Shown here: piece after piece, positions 8,543-16,443 of the stretch
Layout: the number at the start of each line of letters is the position of its first letter
How positions within the stretch are numbered: the stretch's first letter is position 1
DNA from: Streptomyces sp. NBC_01669
GTDB lineage: Bacteria; Actinomycetota; Actinomycetes; Streptomycetales; Streptomycetaceae
DNA: 64,000 nt
Direction: 5' to 3'
Assembly (NCBI RefSeq): GCF_026339735.1
Contig: NZ_JAPEQG010000002.1
Location: 496,001 to 560,000 of the forward strand
Notes under the pieces: model-generated
Database searches by the model: none
The model's input: only the letters and a program-made list of their open reading frames with translations
What the model was told of the DNA's origin: nothing
Program-made: the position numbers and the translations under genes

Positions 8543-9354
8543 GGCGTTGTCAAGTTCGGCCCGGGCCGTGGGATGATCTTGGTGTAGATCGTCGCGAGGC
8601 GAGGCTGCGGGTGGAGAGCGGGACGGCACCGTCGTACAGGGGTTACCGGTTTCCGCCCGAGGTAATCGGTCACGCTATGTGGCTGTATCACCGTTTCCCG
8701 CTCTCCTGTCGGGAGGTCGAGGAGCTCCTCCTGGAACGCGGCATCATGGTCTCCTACGAGACGGTCCGGGCCTGGTGCGCCTCGTTCGGCCCCGCCTACG
8801 CCACGCAGTTGCGCCGCCGGCAGCCGCGCCCCGGCGACAAATGGCATCTGGATGAGGTGTTCATAAAGGTCAACGGGAAGATGCGGTACCTGTGGCGCGC
8901 GGTCGACCAGGACGGCAACGTCCTCGACATTCTCGTCCAGGACCGCCGCGATACGGCCGCAGCCAGGCGCTTCCTCCGCAAGCTTCTCAAGGGCCTCGAG
9001 TACGTACCCCGCGTGGTCGTCACGGACAAGCTCCGCAGTTCGAAGTACTTGAACAACAGAGCCGAGAACAGTCATCAGCCCACGACGCAGCGCGAGCACG
9101 CTATAAAGGGCTTCCGCTCCAGCGGAGCGACCCAGAGGTTCCTTGCCGCCTTCAGCCGGATCTCCAGCCACTTCCGGCTCCGACGCCATCTGATCACAGC
9201 GAGTAACTCTCGCACCGAGATGGCCGAACGGTTCCGCATCTGGAAGACCGTCACGGGAGCCCTCACGACCGCCTGACCAGGATGCCCCCGGCCCGGCCGA
9301 ACGCACCTCCAGCACACCTCAACTCGCCTGCCGGAACAGCAACTTGACAACACC
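8543..9354 (+). mobile_element. IS6-family insertion sequence, internally deleted
   Basis: The ends are 14-bp near-perfect inverted repeats: GGCGTTGTCAAGTT at 8543-8556 and its complement with one change at 9341-9354. They enclose one transposase gene. Length is about 812 bp, some 60 bp short of a usual IS6 relative, in line with the deletion inside the transposase. No 8-bp target duplication is visible, which suggests an old or rearranged insertion. Confidence 0.85.
8611..9276 (+). pseudogene. IS6-family transposase with deletion in the catalytic core
   Basis: From GTG 8611 the protein reads VESGTAPSYRGYRFP, an exact IS6-type start, and contains WHLDEVF (first catalytic Asp), VVVTDKLRS (second Asp) and NNRAENSHQP (catalytic Glu). 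IS6 enzymes normally have about 34 residues between the second Asp and the Glu; here there are about 13. A segment of about 21 residues is missing in frame between DKLRS and KYLNNRAE. The frame stays open, but the D-D-E geometry is broken, so the enzyme is probably inactive. Confidence 0.8.
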
Positions 9355-9433
9355 CATGCGGCGGCCCCTGCGGTGAGGGAACCGCGGATGAGGGTTACCT
9401 CAGCCCTGCACACCGGACGCAGGTAAACGCCTC

Positions 9434-9473
9434 AATGGCTGGTACCGGGGCCTGGCCCCCGGTACCAGTCATT
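9434..9473. terminator. Long hairpin between IS remnants
   Basis: CTGGTACCGGGG at 9439-9450 pairs perfectly with CCCCGGTACCAG at 9457-9468, and outer bases AATG/CATT extend the stem with one mismatch. It probably acts as a bidirectional terminator in the gene-free stretch 9355-9944, which otherwise holds only an IS200 remnant. Confidence 0.55.
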
Positions 9474-9555
9474 CACCGAGCCCCCGACCTAAGTGTCCGC
9501 TCACTTGTAGCCACTTGGATCGAGAGCCGGCTCTTGCTGATGTGCCGATGGTGCT

Positions 9556-9711
9556 CGCTCGGGATCCTGCGGCGGAGCACCGCTGACCGTGATCCGCCAG
9601 TACATCGAAGGGCAGAAGCGGCCTGCCTGACCATCCCCCCAGGCACAGCGAACTCCGGCGCTTCGCGCCTCCGGACCAAGGATGCGTTTCCCTCCCCGAC
9701 TGAAGCCGGGG
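9556..9711 (+). mobile_element. 3' end of an IS200/IS605 element (TnpA C-terminus plus end hairpin)
   Basis: The frame at 9571-9630 reads GGAPLTVIRQYIEGQKRPA and stop, matching the C-terminus of Y1 transposases including the catalytic tyrosine (compare GTPLHVVKDYIENQKRPD in the intact copy ending at 15568). Downstream, 9694-9711 forms a CCCCGAC-TGAA-GCCGGGG hairpin with the same TGAA loop as the intact element. The rest of the element is missing. Confidence 0.75.
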
Positions 9712-9944
9712 ATACCCACACAAGATCAGGGATGGACGCATTCTGCATGCCCTCGCTGACACGCGATCGAACGAGCATCCGGCGTTCCGGGGACTGCCCG
9801 TCGCACGAGCCCCGATTCCGCGAGAGCCAACTCGTTTGAGAACAGCGCCCGACGCTGTTTCCAAAACACCTGGCAGCCTCACAGGCCAGAGCCCCACCAG
9901 CCGCCAACTCAGATGGGACAGGGCACGGAAGCTAGGCTCCGGCT

Positions 9945-10433
9945 ATGTCGCCGCAACGCCAGTCCGCAAGTTCCTCTGACGAGCAGCTGTCGATCATCGA
10001 CAGCTTGAGCGCACTGCCGTTCCCCGATGAGGAAGGCAGGCCCGGAATGGGCGGCCAGTGGGGCGGGCCCGGGTTTCACCTGGCCGCGCTGCGAGAGAGC
10101 CAGGACTTCTGGGAGGACCGGAGCAACGAGATCGTCGAGCCTGCCGAACGCGAGCTGGAAGCCGACCTCGCCGGTCTGGCTGCCGTCCTCACCGGACGCT
10201 GGGGTGCACCGGAAACGATTGATCTGTGGCCGTATCTCGGGTTCGACAACCCCGACCCTGACTTCAGGGCTCGTGAGCCGCTTGCCTTCCTATGCGGCGT
10301 CGCCGGCAACATGCGAGTGTGGCGGCTGCCGAACTCCGAGCGCTGGATCGGCCTGGCCCTTGGCCAGGCCGATCCAGAGTGGCCGTTCCAGCTGCTTGCC
10401 GCTGTCGGTGAAGCGGCCTCGCTTGTGCAGTGA
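9945..10433 (+). CDS. Uncharacterised 162-residue protein
   Basis: I do not recognise this family. The protein starts at ATG 9945, is acidic, and has no signal peptide or membrane segment. Features are an N-terminal serine-rich stretch, LPFPDEEGRPGMGGQWGGPG near residue 25, a helix rich in charged residues (EIVEPAERELEADLAGL), then IDLWPYLGFDNPDP and a C-terminal MRVWRLPNSERWIGLALGQ. The many conserved-looking Trp/Phe/Pro residues and good codon use indicate a real cytoplasmic gene. A small unrelated gene follows 57 bases later. An immunity-like or structural role is only a guess. Confidence 0.7.
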   Translation: MSPQRQSASSSDEQLSIIDSLSALPFPDEEGRPGMGGQWGGPGFHLAALRESQDFWEDRSNEIVEPAERELEADLAGLAAVLTGRWGAPETIDLWPYLGFDNPDPDFRAREPLAFLCGVAGNMRVWRLPNSERWIGLALGQADPEWPFQLLAAVGEAASLVQ

Positions 10434-10490
10434 CGATACGTTCTTCCGGACTGGCGGGCGGCGGGTCCCATGCGGAGTCGAGGGGGAAAC

Positions 10491-10775
10491 GTGTCAGGTG
10501 AGCGGCTTGATGCGGAGTGGGTCCGAACCTGGCAGGAGCATGCCGACGCGGCGCTCACGAAGCTGATGCAGTCATTCCTCACGATGCACGGCTTCCCGCC
10601 CGGCCAAAACGCCGTGACGCTTGCAACGGACGACAGCCATCGGGCGACGGACGCCCTCGTGGCGTCTCGTCTCAACACCCTCGACGGATTTGCTCAATTG
10701 ATGGGTTGTGACGGCACTCGTCAGGGTGTCGTCTGCCGGGTCTGGACTGGGCAGTCGTGGAAAGTCGCTCGGTAG
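10491..10775 (+). CDS. Uncharacterised small protein, possibly truncated
   Basis: From GTG 10491, with AGGGGGAA just upstream, the 94-residue product starts VSGERLDAEWVRTWQEHADA and continues through MQSFLTMHGFPPGQ and LATDDSHRATDALVASRLN. The first 75 residues have normal codon use. The tail (GTRQGVVCRVWTGQSWKVAR) looks less protein-like, so the gene may have lost its original 3' end. No family is recognised. Confidence 0.45.
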   Translation: MSGERLDAEWVRTWQEHADAALTKLMQSFLTMHGFPPGQNAVTLATDDSHRATDALVASRLNTLDGFAQLMGCDGTRQGVVCRVWTGQSWKVAR

Positions 10776-11310
10776 TCACCTCGTTCCAGTCGGCACCGGT
10801 GACCACGGGGCCCCATCGGCCTGCCTTCGCCACTTCGGTCAGAGTGTCAAGGACCGCCATGAAGGGGATCATGGCACTTGGTTCGGTCCTGTGACCAGCG
10901 GGTTCCTACTCAGCCTGCGGCCGCCTGCTCGGTGCGGGCTCGGGTGATGGCGAGTCGGTAGATCGTTCATGCTCACGCGCGGCGCCACGTTCGGTGGCTT
11001 GCGTCTTGATAGTGGCTGATGAGCTCTTCCGTGGTGCCTGTCTGCCGGGCGAGGAGGGCTCTCAGGGGCAGGGAGTTCCAGCGGGAGTTCTGTAGGACGG
11101 ATGCCCTCGCCCGCTCGGGGCCCGGGGGCAGCGTCGGCGCAGAGCCAGGTTGTAGGTTGATCGCTTGCGTCACTCCGGTGTATGGGTTGGTCAACGGCGC
11201 GTGAAAAATCTCGAAGAAGGTTGTCGTCGGATGTCGAGGGCCCGTTTCCCGCTCCGACCAAGAGGTAATAGCGCGCCAGCGGGGCGCGCGGTATGGGGAG
11301 GGCACCCGAG
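10776..11310. other. Stretch without a confident gene
   Basis: A minus-strand open frame at 10973-11305 (110 codons, containing TTFFEIFHAPLTNPYTGVTQ and RALLARQTGTTEELISHYQD) has only moderate third-position GC, no clear start signal, and overlaps the upstream region of the DGPF gene. It could be a gene remnant, but I cannot support a function. The remainder shows nothing recognisable. Confidence 0.3.
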
Positions 11311-11673
11311 ATGAAGTACGTCGCGATGATCTACGGAAACCAGGCCAAGTGGGACTCCTTCCCGGCCGAGGCGTGGCCGGAGGCGATCGCCAAGCAGGAG
11401 GCGTTCAACAAGAAGTACCGCGAAAGCGGTGAACTGCTGGGCGCCTACGGCCTGGCGGACGCGGCCAACGCCCAGCTCGTGCGCCGCAAGGACGGCGCCC
11501 CGGCGGTCACCGACGGCCCGTACCTGGAGACCAAGGAGTACATCGCCAGCTTCTACATGCTGGACTGCGACACTCTGGAGCGGGCGCAGGAGATCGCCGC
11601 GGACATGCCGTTCGCCGATGTGGAGCCGGTAGAGCTGTGGCCGGTGCTGCACGAGTCCGCGGCGGACATGTGA
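11311..11673 (+). CDS. YCII/DGPF-domain protein
   Basis: The 120-residue protein is a complete YCII-related domain. It starts MKYVAMIYGN and contains the signature TDGPYLETKEYIASFYMLD. GGGGAGGG lies seven bases before ATG 11311. Proteins of this family are encoded beside ECF42 sigma factors, where they are thought to serve as targets or modulators; their molecular function is not settled. Its TGA overlaps the GTG of the sigma factor, so the two are translationally coupled. Confidence 0.88.
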   Translation: MKYVAMIYGNQAKWDSFPAEAWPEAIAKQEAFNKKYRESGELLGAYGLADAANAQLVRRKDGAPAVTDGPYLETKEYIASFYMLDCDTLERAQEIAADMPFADVEPVELWPVLHESAADM

Positions 11674-12923
11674 CCGCCGTACGCCATGCCGCCGAGGACC
11701 TGCTGCGCGAGCTGGCGCCGCAGGTCCTCGGCGCGCTCGTACGCCGCTACGGCATGTTCGACGCGTGCGAGGACGCGGTCCAGGAAGCGCTGCTGGCCGC
11801 CGCCCTGCAGTGGCCGGAGACGGGAGTGCCGGACAACCCCCAGGGCTGGCTGGTCACCGTCGCCGCCCGCAAGCTGGTCGACCAGATCCGCAGCGAGAGC
11901 GCGCGGCGCCGCCGCGAGGACGCCCTCGCCCTGGCCACCCCGCAAGCCGAGCTGCTGAGCCATGCCGCCAACGCCGTGCCCTCCACGGACCGGGACGACT
12001 CGCTGGCTCTGCTGTTCCTGTGCTGCCACCCCGCGCTGTCCCCGGCCAGCCGGATCGCGCTGACTCTCCGCGCGGTCGGCGGCCTGACCACAACGCAGAT
12101 CGCCGTGGCCTTCCTGGTCCCCGAGGCAACCATGGCCCAACGCATCAGTCGCGCCAAGCAGACCATCAAGGCGTCCGGCACCTTACTGGCCATGCCGGAA
12201 GGGGCCGTCTTCGCCGAGCGGCTGGCAGAGGTGCGGCATGTGCTCTACCTCGTCTTCAACGAGGGCTACACCACCACCGGCAGCGCCGACCTGACCGCGC
12301 CGGAACTGTCCACCGAGGCAATCCGCATCACCCGGCTGCTGCACCGCCTGGTGCCCAACGACACCGAGACCGCCGGCCTCCTCGCGCTGATGCTGCTGAC
12401 CGACGCTCGCCGCCCAGCCCGCACCGGCCTGTCCGGGGAACTGGTGCCGCTGGCCGAACAGGACCGCAGCCGGTGGGACCGCCAGCTCATCGCCGAGGGC
12501 GTCGGTCTGATCAGCCGGACCTTGCCCTGCGGCCAGGTCGGCCCTTACCAACTGCAGGCGGCCATCGCGGCCGTGCACGACGAGGCCGGGAACACCGACG
12601 CCACCGACTGGCCCCAGATTCTCGCCCTGTACGACCTCCTACAGCAGTTCGGACCGAACCCGATGGTCAGCCTCAACCGCGCCGTCGCCGTGGCCATGGT
12701 CCACGGCCCGACCGCCGGCCTCGACCTGCTGGCGGAGCTGGAGACCGACAAACGCCTGACTCGTCACCACCGGCTGCTCGCCACACGTGCCCACCTGCTG
12801 GAGCTGCTGGGCGAACGGGAGGTCGCTGTACGTTCCTATCGTGAGGCCGCTCGCCGCACCACCAGTGCCCCCGAGCGCCGCCATCTCACCGATCGCGCCC
12901 ACCGACTGGAGAACCCGGCTTGA
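11670..12923 (+). CDS. ECF sigma factor with C-terminal extension (ECF42 type)
   Basis: The 417-residue protein starts at GTG 11670, overlapping the DGPF stop. Region 2 is visible as VRRYGMFDACEDAVQEALLA and WPETGVPDNPQGWLVTVAAR, region 4 as LTLRAVGGLTTTQIAVAFLV and TMAQRISRAKQTIK. About 220 residues follow, rich in helical repeats (FNEGYTTTGSADLTAPEL, LALYDLLQQFGPNP, RAVAVAMVHGPTAGLDLLAEL). This TPR-like tail is the mark of the ECF42 group, which is genetically linked to DGPF proteins and has no classical anti-sigma factor. The tail probably controls activity. An alpha/beta hydrolase follows with a 4-base overlap, so the three genes form one operon. Confidence 0.9.
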   Translation: MTAVRHAAEDLLRELAPQVLGALVRRYGMFDACEDAVQEALLAAALQWPETGVPDNPQGWLVTVAARKLVDQIRSESARRRREDALALATPQAELLSHAANAVPSTDRDDSLALLFLCCHPALSPASRIALTLRAVGGLTTTQIAVAFLVPEATMAQRISRAKQTIKASGTLLAMPEGAVFAERLAEVRHVLYLVFNEGYTTTGSADLTAPELSTEAIRITRLLHRLVPNDTETAGLLALMLLTDARRPARTGLSGELVPLAEQDRSRWDRQLIAEGVGLISRTLPCGQVGPYQLQAAIAAVHDEAGNTDATDWPQILALYDLLQQFGPNPMVSLNRAVAVAMVHGPTAGLDLLAELETDKRLTRHHRLLATRAHLLELLGEREVAVRSYREAARRTTSAPERRHLTDRAHRLENPA

Positions 12924-13819
12924 CCTGGACCGAGCGGACCGTGGTACGCGACGGCGTCCGAATCTCCTGCCGAGAATGGCTCGCACCGGGAGCAGGACCG
13001 CCCGTCCTCCTGTTGCACGGATTGGCAGGGCACGCAGGCGAATGGGACACCGTCGCTCAGGACCTGAGTACCCGCCACCGGGTCATCGCCGTCGACCAGC
13101 GCGGCCACGGCGCCAGTGAACGCCACCCGCGCGATGTCTCCCGGGCTGCGTACGTCGGTGATGTCGTCGCTGTGGTTCATCAGCTCGAACTGCACCAGCC
13201 CGCCCTGGTCGGCCAATCGCTGGGTGGCCACACCGCCTTGCTCACAGCCGCCAGGCACCCTGACCTCATCCGCGCGATCGCCCTTGTCGAGGCCGGCCCA
13301 GGAGGCCCGAATCCGAAGGTCCAGGCAGAGATCGGTGGGTGGCTCGACTCCTGGCCCGTGCCGTTCCCCTCTCGTGAAGCCGCTGTCGCGTTCCATGGCG
13401 GTGGGCCGGTCGGTGAAGGCTGGGCCGCAGGTCTGGAGGAACGCGGCGACGGGTGGTGGCCTCGCTTCGACCCGGACGTGATGGTCGCTTCCCTGGCGGA
13501 AAACGCCCGGCGTTCCTTCTGGGACGAGTGGGCGCAAATCACGTGCCCGACCTTGGTCGTGCTGGCGCAGTCCGGCATCATCCCGCCTGAAGAGATCCGT
13601 GCCATGCTCGCCCGCCAACCGCAGACGGCGGCCGTCAGCATTCCCGGGACGGGACACGACCTGCACCTGGAACAACCCGCCGTCCTTCGCGAGCTGCTTC
13701 AGAAATTCCTCGAAGAGAACGCCGAGCGTCGCACCCACGGACAGACTGACCCGGACACCGCAGAGCCTGGCCGGAGTGTGTGGCGCAAGCTGGCCCCATC
13801 GCCCCGAGCCGGACCTTAG
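12920..13819 (+). CDS. Alpha/beta hydrolase
   Basis: The 299-residue frame starts at TTG 12920, overlapping the sigma-factor stop as TTGA. GTG further in is an alternative start but has no better ribosome site. The fold is clear: oxyanion motif LLLHGLAGHAGEW, nucleophile elbow VGQSLGGHT, catalytic histidine in GTGHDLHLEQP. It resembles esterases and C-C hydrolases; the substrate is unknown. Being last in an ECF42 operon suggests it is made under the stress that this sigma factor answers. The last 30 residues (RTHGQTDPDTAEPGRSVWRK) look like a run-on beyond the domain. Confidence 0.8.
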   Translation: MTWTERTVVRDGVRISCREWLAPGAGPPVLLLHGLAGHAGEWDTVAQDLSTRHRVIAVDQRGHGASERHPRDVSRAAYVGDVVAVVHQLELHQPALVGQSLGGHTALLTAARHPDLIRAIALVEAGPGGPNPKVQAEIGGWLDSWPVPFPSREAAVAFHGGGPVGEGWAAGLEERGDGWWPRFDPDVMVASLAENARRSFWDEWAQITCPTLVVLAQSGIIPPEEIRAMLARQPQTAAVSIPGTGHDLHLEQPAVLRELLQKFLEENAERRTHGQTDPDTAEPGRSVWRKLAPSPRAGP

Positions 13820-13890
13820 GGCTGACCGCCGCCGGAGTGGCTCCCCGTGTCGTGGTGACTCCTCCACCCCGTGAACGGGGTGGCTTCTCG

Positions 13891-15090
13891 CTATGCCGGT
13901 TGGGCTTCGCGACGGACCAGCCTGGCCCGTAGAACGTTCAGGGCGCCCACGGTGTCCGCGTGCGCGGTGTGGCCGCAGGCGACGCAGTGGAACGTCTCCT
14001 GTGTGGGCCGGTTCTCCTTGGTGGTATGCCCACACTGGGGGCATCGCCGGGAAGTGTTGCGGGGGTCCACGGCCATCACTTCCCGCCCGGCGCATTCTGC
14101 CTTGGCGTTCAGGATCGTCAGGAACACCCCCCATCCGGCATCGGCGATCGAGCGGTTCAGCCCGGCCTTCGCGGCGGCCCCGTTGGGCAGGAAGCTGCCC
14201 GGCTGGTCGGGGTCGGGCTTCGGTTCGGGGGCCTTGCTCATGGTGCGGATCTTGAGGTCTTCGTGCGCGATGAGGTCGTGTTCCCGCACGAGGCCGAGGG
14301 CGGTCTTGTGGGCGTGGTCGAGGCGCTGGCACCGCACCTTGCGGTGCAGACGTGCCACCGTCTCCACTGCCTTGCGGCGGCGCTTGCTTCCGCGCTTGCA
14401 CCTGCTCAGTGCCTGCTGAGCTGCTTCGAGCTTCGCTGCGGCCTTTCGCCCGTGACGCGGGTTGGGCACGAACTCGCCGTTCGAGTCGGCGAGGAAGTTG
14501 GCAATGCCCAGGTCGATGCCGACCACGCTGCCGGTCGCGGGCAGCGGCTCGGGCCGGGGCCGCTCGGCGGTCAGGATCACATACCAGCGCTTGCCCTCAC
14601 GCTTGACCGAGACGGTCTTGACATGGCCGACCACGGGCCGGTGCTGGTGCACCTTGACGTGCCCGACACCTTGCAGGCGCACACGCGTGACCGGGTCGTG
14701 CGCGGTGGCATCCCAACGGCAGCCGTCTCCGTCCCTGGGGAACTCCACCGTGTCGAACCAGTTGACCCCACGGAAGCGCGGATACCCCGGCGTCCGGCCG
14801 GCCTTGACCCGACGGAAGAACGCCTGCATCGCTTTGTCCAGCCGGCGCAAGGTGGCCTGCTGCGACGAGAACGACCAACGGCCCTGACGTTCCGGGTCGA
14901 AGGCCCGGATGTCCTTGAGCTGGGCGGACTGCTGCCCGTACCGGACCGTCGTCTTCGAGCTGTGCCGGTAGGCGTCGCGGCGTTCTTGCAACGCGCCGTT
15001 GTAGAGCGAGCAGTGATCGCGCAGCATCTCGCGAAGGGCCTGGTCCTGCCGGGCGGTGGGTCGCAGGAGGAACTTGTACGCACGGATCAT
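13891..15090 (-). CDS. tnpB: TnpB, RNA-guided endonuclease of an IS605 element
   Basis: The 399-residue protein has an N-terminal helix-turn-helix-like part (MIRAYKFLLRPTARQDQALR), a wedge domain and a RuvC nuclease. RuvC residues are Asp in GIDLGIANF, Glu in IAHEDLKI and the last Asp in HADTVGALNVL. A zinc finger CPQCGH/CVACGH lies between. TnpB is a compact ancestor of Cas12: it uses an RNA from the element end to cut DNA next to a short motif, helping the element stay in place. The GALNVL tail resembles Streptomyces homologues. The guide RNA would run leftward across about 13850. Confidence 0.9.
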   Translation of the reverse strand: MIRAYKFLLRPTARQDQALREMLRDHCSLYNGALQERRDAYRHSSKTTVRYGQQSAQLKDIRAFDPERQGRWSFSSQQATLRRLDKAMQAFFRRVKAGRTPGYPRFRGVNWFDTVEFPRDGDGCRWDATAHDPVTRVRLQGVGHVKVHQHRPVVGHVKTVSVKREGKRWYVILTAERPRPEPLPATGSVVGIDLGIANFLADSNGEFVPNPRHGRKAAAKLEAAQQALSRCKRGSKRRRKAVETVARLHRKVRCQRLDHAHKTALGLVREHDLIAHEDLKIRTMSKAPEPKPDPDQPGSFLPNGAAAKAGLNRSIADAGWGVFLTILNAKAECAGREVMAVDPRNTSRRCPQCGHTTKENRPTQETFHCVACGHTAHADTVGALNVLRARLVRREAQPA

Positions 15091-15139
15091 TCAGCCCACC
15101 CCCTCCGACTCGAATCGAGCTTAACCGTAGCATTGGTTC

Positions 15140-15568
15140 ATGTCACCACGTTGGGAACCAAACCCTGACGTACGGCGCGGCCGTCACGTCGTCCACCACC
15201 TCCACGCGCATTTGGTGTTCGTCACCAGGTACCGGCGGACCGTCTTCAACGACGAGATGCTGACACGCTGCGAAGAGATCATGCGAAAAGTCTGCGAGGA
15301 CTTCGAGGCAGACCTGATCGAGTTCAACGGCGGAGAAGACCACGTGCACCTGCTCGTGCATTACCCGCCGAGGGTCGCCCTGTCGAACTTGGTCAACAGT
15401 TTGAAGGGCGTGTCCTCGCGCCGGCTGAGGCAGGAGTTCACCGGCCACGTCAACCAGGCCATCATGCACGGCCGCTTCTGGTCCGGCTCCTACTTCGCGG
15501 GGTCATGCGGCGGCACACCCCTCCACGTGGTCAAGGACTACATCGAGAACCAGAAGCGGCCCGACTGA
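15140..15568 (+). CDS. tnpA: TnpA, IS200/IS605-family Y1 transposase
   Basis: The 142-residue single-domain HUH enzyme is full length. The HUH pair is in EDHVHLLVHY, the catalytic tyrosine in VVKDYIENQKRPD, and the conserved SGSYFAGSCGG segment precedes it. It excises and inserts the element as single-stranded DNA during replication. It is divergent from tnpB across 49 bases. Confidence 0.92.
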   Translation: MSPRWEPNPDVRRGRHVVHHLHAHLVFVTRYRRTVFNDEMLTRCEEIMRKVCEDFEADLIEFNGGEDHVHLLVHYPPRVALSNLVNSLKGVSSRRLRQEFTGHVNQAIMHGRFWSGSYFAGSCGGTPLHVVKDYIENQKRPD

Positions 15569-15682
15569 GCGCAGCTCCGCGGGCGAGGCGTTCCGAAGCG
15601 AAACTGCGGCGCTCCGCGCCGCAGGGTTCAGGATCGGATTCCCTCCCCGCCTGAAGGCGGGGATTCCCTCCGAAGAAGAGGG

Positions 15683-15811
15683 ATGGAGATCCTCGGGCAC
15701 AGCCAGATCAGCATCACGATGGACGTGTACACGCACGTCGTCCAGGACACGTAGCGCGAGGCGATCAGTCACATGGACCGGCTGCTCAAGAGGCGGCCCG
15801 GCCGTGAGTGA
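15683..15811 (+). pseudogene. C-terminus of a tyrosine integrase, with an in-frame TAG
   Basis: The frame reads MEILGHSQISITMDVYTHV, then QDT, a TAG stop, and REAISHMDRLLKRRPGRE to the natural stop. LGH and the catalytic VYTHV tyrosine block are those of phage and ICE integrases. Everything upstream was removed by the IS605 element. The TAG at the position of a likely CAG codon shows decay. A terminator and a tRNA 3' half follow immediately, the usual order of integrase gene then attachment site. Confidence 0.8.
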
Positions 15812-15840
15812 CCGCCGCCGATGATGAAGTAGATGTCAAA

Positions 15841-15872
15841 GGCCACCCAGTGACGTCACTGGGTGGCCTTTT
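15841..15872. terminator. Perfect 14-bp palindromic terminator with T-tract
   Basis: GGCCACCCAGTGAC at 15841-15854 is followed directly by its exact reverse complement at 15855-15868 and then TTTT; AAA precedes it. It is a good bidirectional intrinsic terminator between the integrase remnant and the tRNA fragment. Confidence 0.8.
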
Positions 15873-15875
15873 CGC

Positions 15876-15914
15876 TGGTGCCCCCGGCAGGATTCGAACC
15901 TGCGACACCCGCTT
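15876..15914 (-). other. 3' half of a tRNA-Arg (CCU-type), probable attachment site
   Basis: On the minus strand this 39-base segment ends CCGGGGGCACCA and contains the T-arm GCAGGTTCGAATCCTGCC, as in actinobacterial tRNA-Arg(CCU). The match stops near the anticodon loop. There is no D-arm or 5' acceptor strand, so this is not a working tRNA gene. A tRNA 3' half next to an integrase C-terminus is the signature of an att site of an integrated element. The plus-strand peptide PPAGFEPATPA read here is an artefact of the tRNA. Confidence 0.75.
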
Positions 15915-16077
15915 CAGGTGCGAGGTGGGGCGAGTTGAGGTCTGACCTGCGGGATGTCGACTTCGGCGTCTGCTGGCTGTGGCCTCCGCCGGCAGCCGCA
16001 GTTCCCCGTGAGTCCCGCCCGATCTGGCGCGGTCGTGGCACGGACACCTTCTAATCCGTAGCTCTGGCCAGATCGGT

Positions 16078-16374
16078 CAGCGACGGTCATACCTGCCGCT
16101 AGGCACCAGGAATTGGAAGGGCCTGCCCTTCTACCGGCCCAGCAAGACCACCGAGTACGTGCACATCGACGCGCTGTTTGGGGAGCCGGGCAAGAACGTC
16201 ATCGACTGGGATCTGATCGAGTCCCAGTTCCGGCACCTGATGCGGGTCGCCATCTCGTCAGGGAGGGGGCAATCTCCTCATCCACGCTGCTGAAGCGGAT
16301 GCGTTCGGGGTCGCGGAAGTACGCCACCTGCACCGCGTTCCGCGAGGTCGGCCACGTGATCCGCACCGTGCAGC
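16078..16374 (+). pseudogene. Tn3-family transposase, left fragment with frameshift
   Basis: The first part reads TRNWKGLPFYRPSKTTEYVH then IDALFGEPGKNVIDWDLIES. After a frameshift near 16258 it continues REGAISSSTLLKRMRSGSRK and YATCTAFREVGHVIRTVQL. This is the C-terminal third of a Tn3-type TnpA. It breaks off at 16374, exactly where a recombinase-phosphatase element begins. The next codons (LRHLSDAPLRRRVTAATN) are found on the far side at 19128. Confidence 0.85.
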
Positions 16375-16443
16375 TATCAGTTACGTGGAATCTGACCGCA
16401 GTGGAGATCATCTCCCTGCGGTACGACCACGGACTGAGGAGAT

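Larger units (their letters stand above)
13865..15662. mobile_element. IS605-type element with divergent tnpA and tnpB
   Basis: The element carries a Y1 transposase on the plus strand and tnpB on the minus strand. Its ends form short hairpins with a TGAA loop: CCACCCCG-TGAA-CGGGGTGG at 13865-13884 and CCCCGCC-TGAA-GGCGGGG at 15645-15662. These are the subterminal structures recognised by TnpA as single-stranded DNA. The exact cleavage sites lie slightly outside (about 13850 and 15680). On the right it truncates an integrase gene. Both genes are intact, so the element may be active. Confidence 0.85.

Noticed and set aside
15876..15960. A complete tRNA gene
   Set aside because: Only the T-arm and acceptor 3' strand are present; no D-arm or 5' acceptor strand can be found.
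15863..16054. Small plus-strand frame containing PPAGFEPATPA
   Set aside because: This peptide is the well-known false translation of a tRNA 3' end; the bases are the tRNA-Arg remnant.
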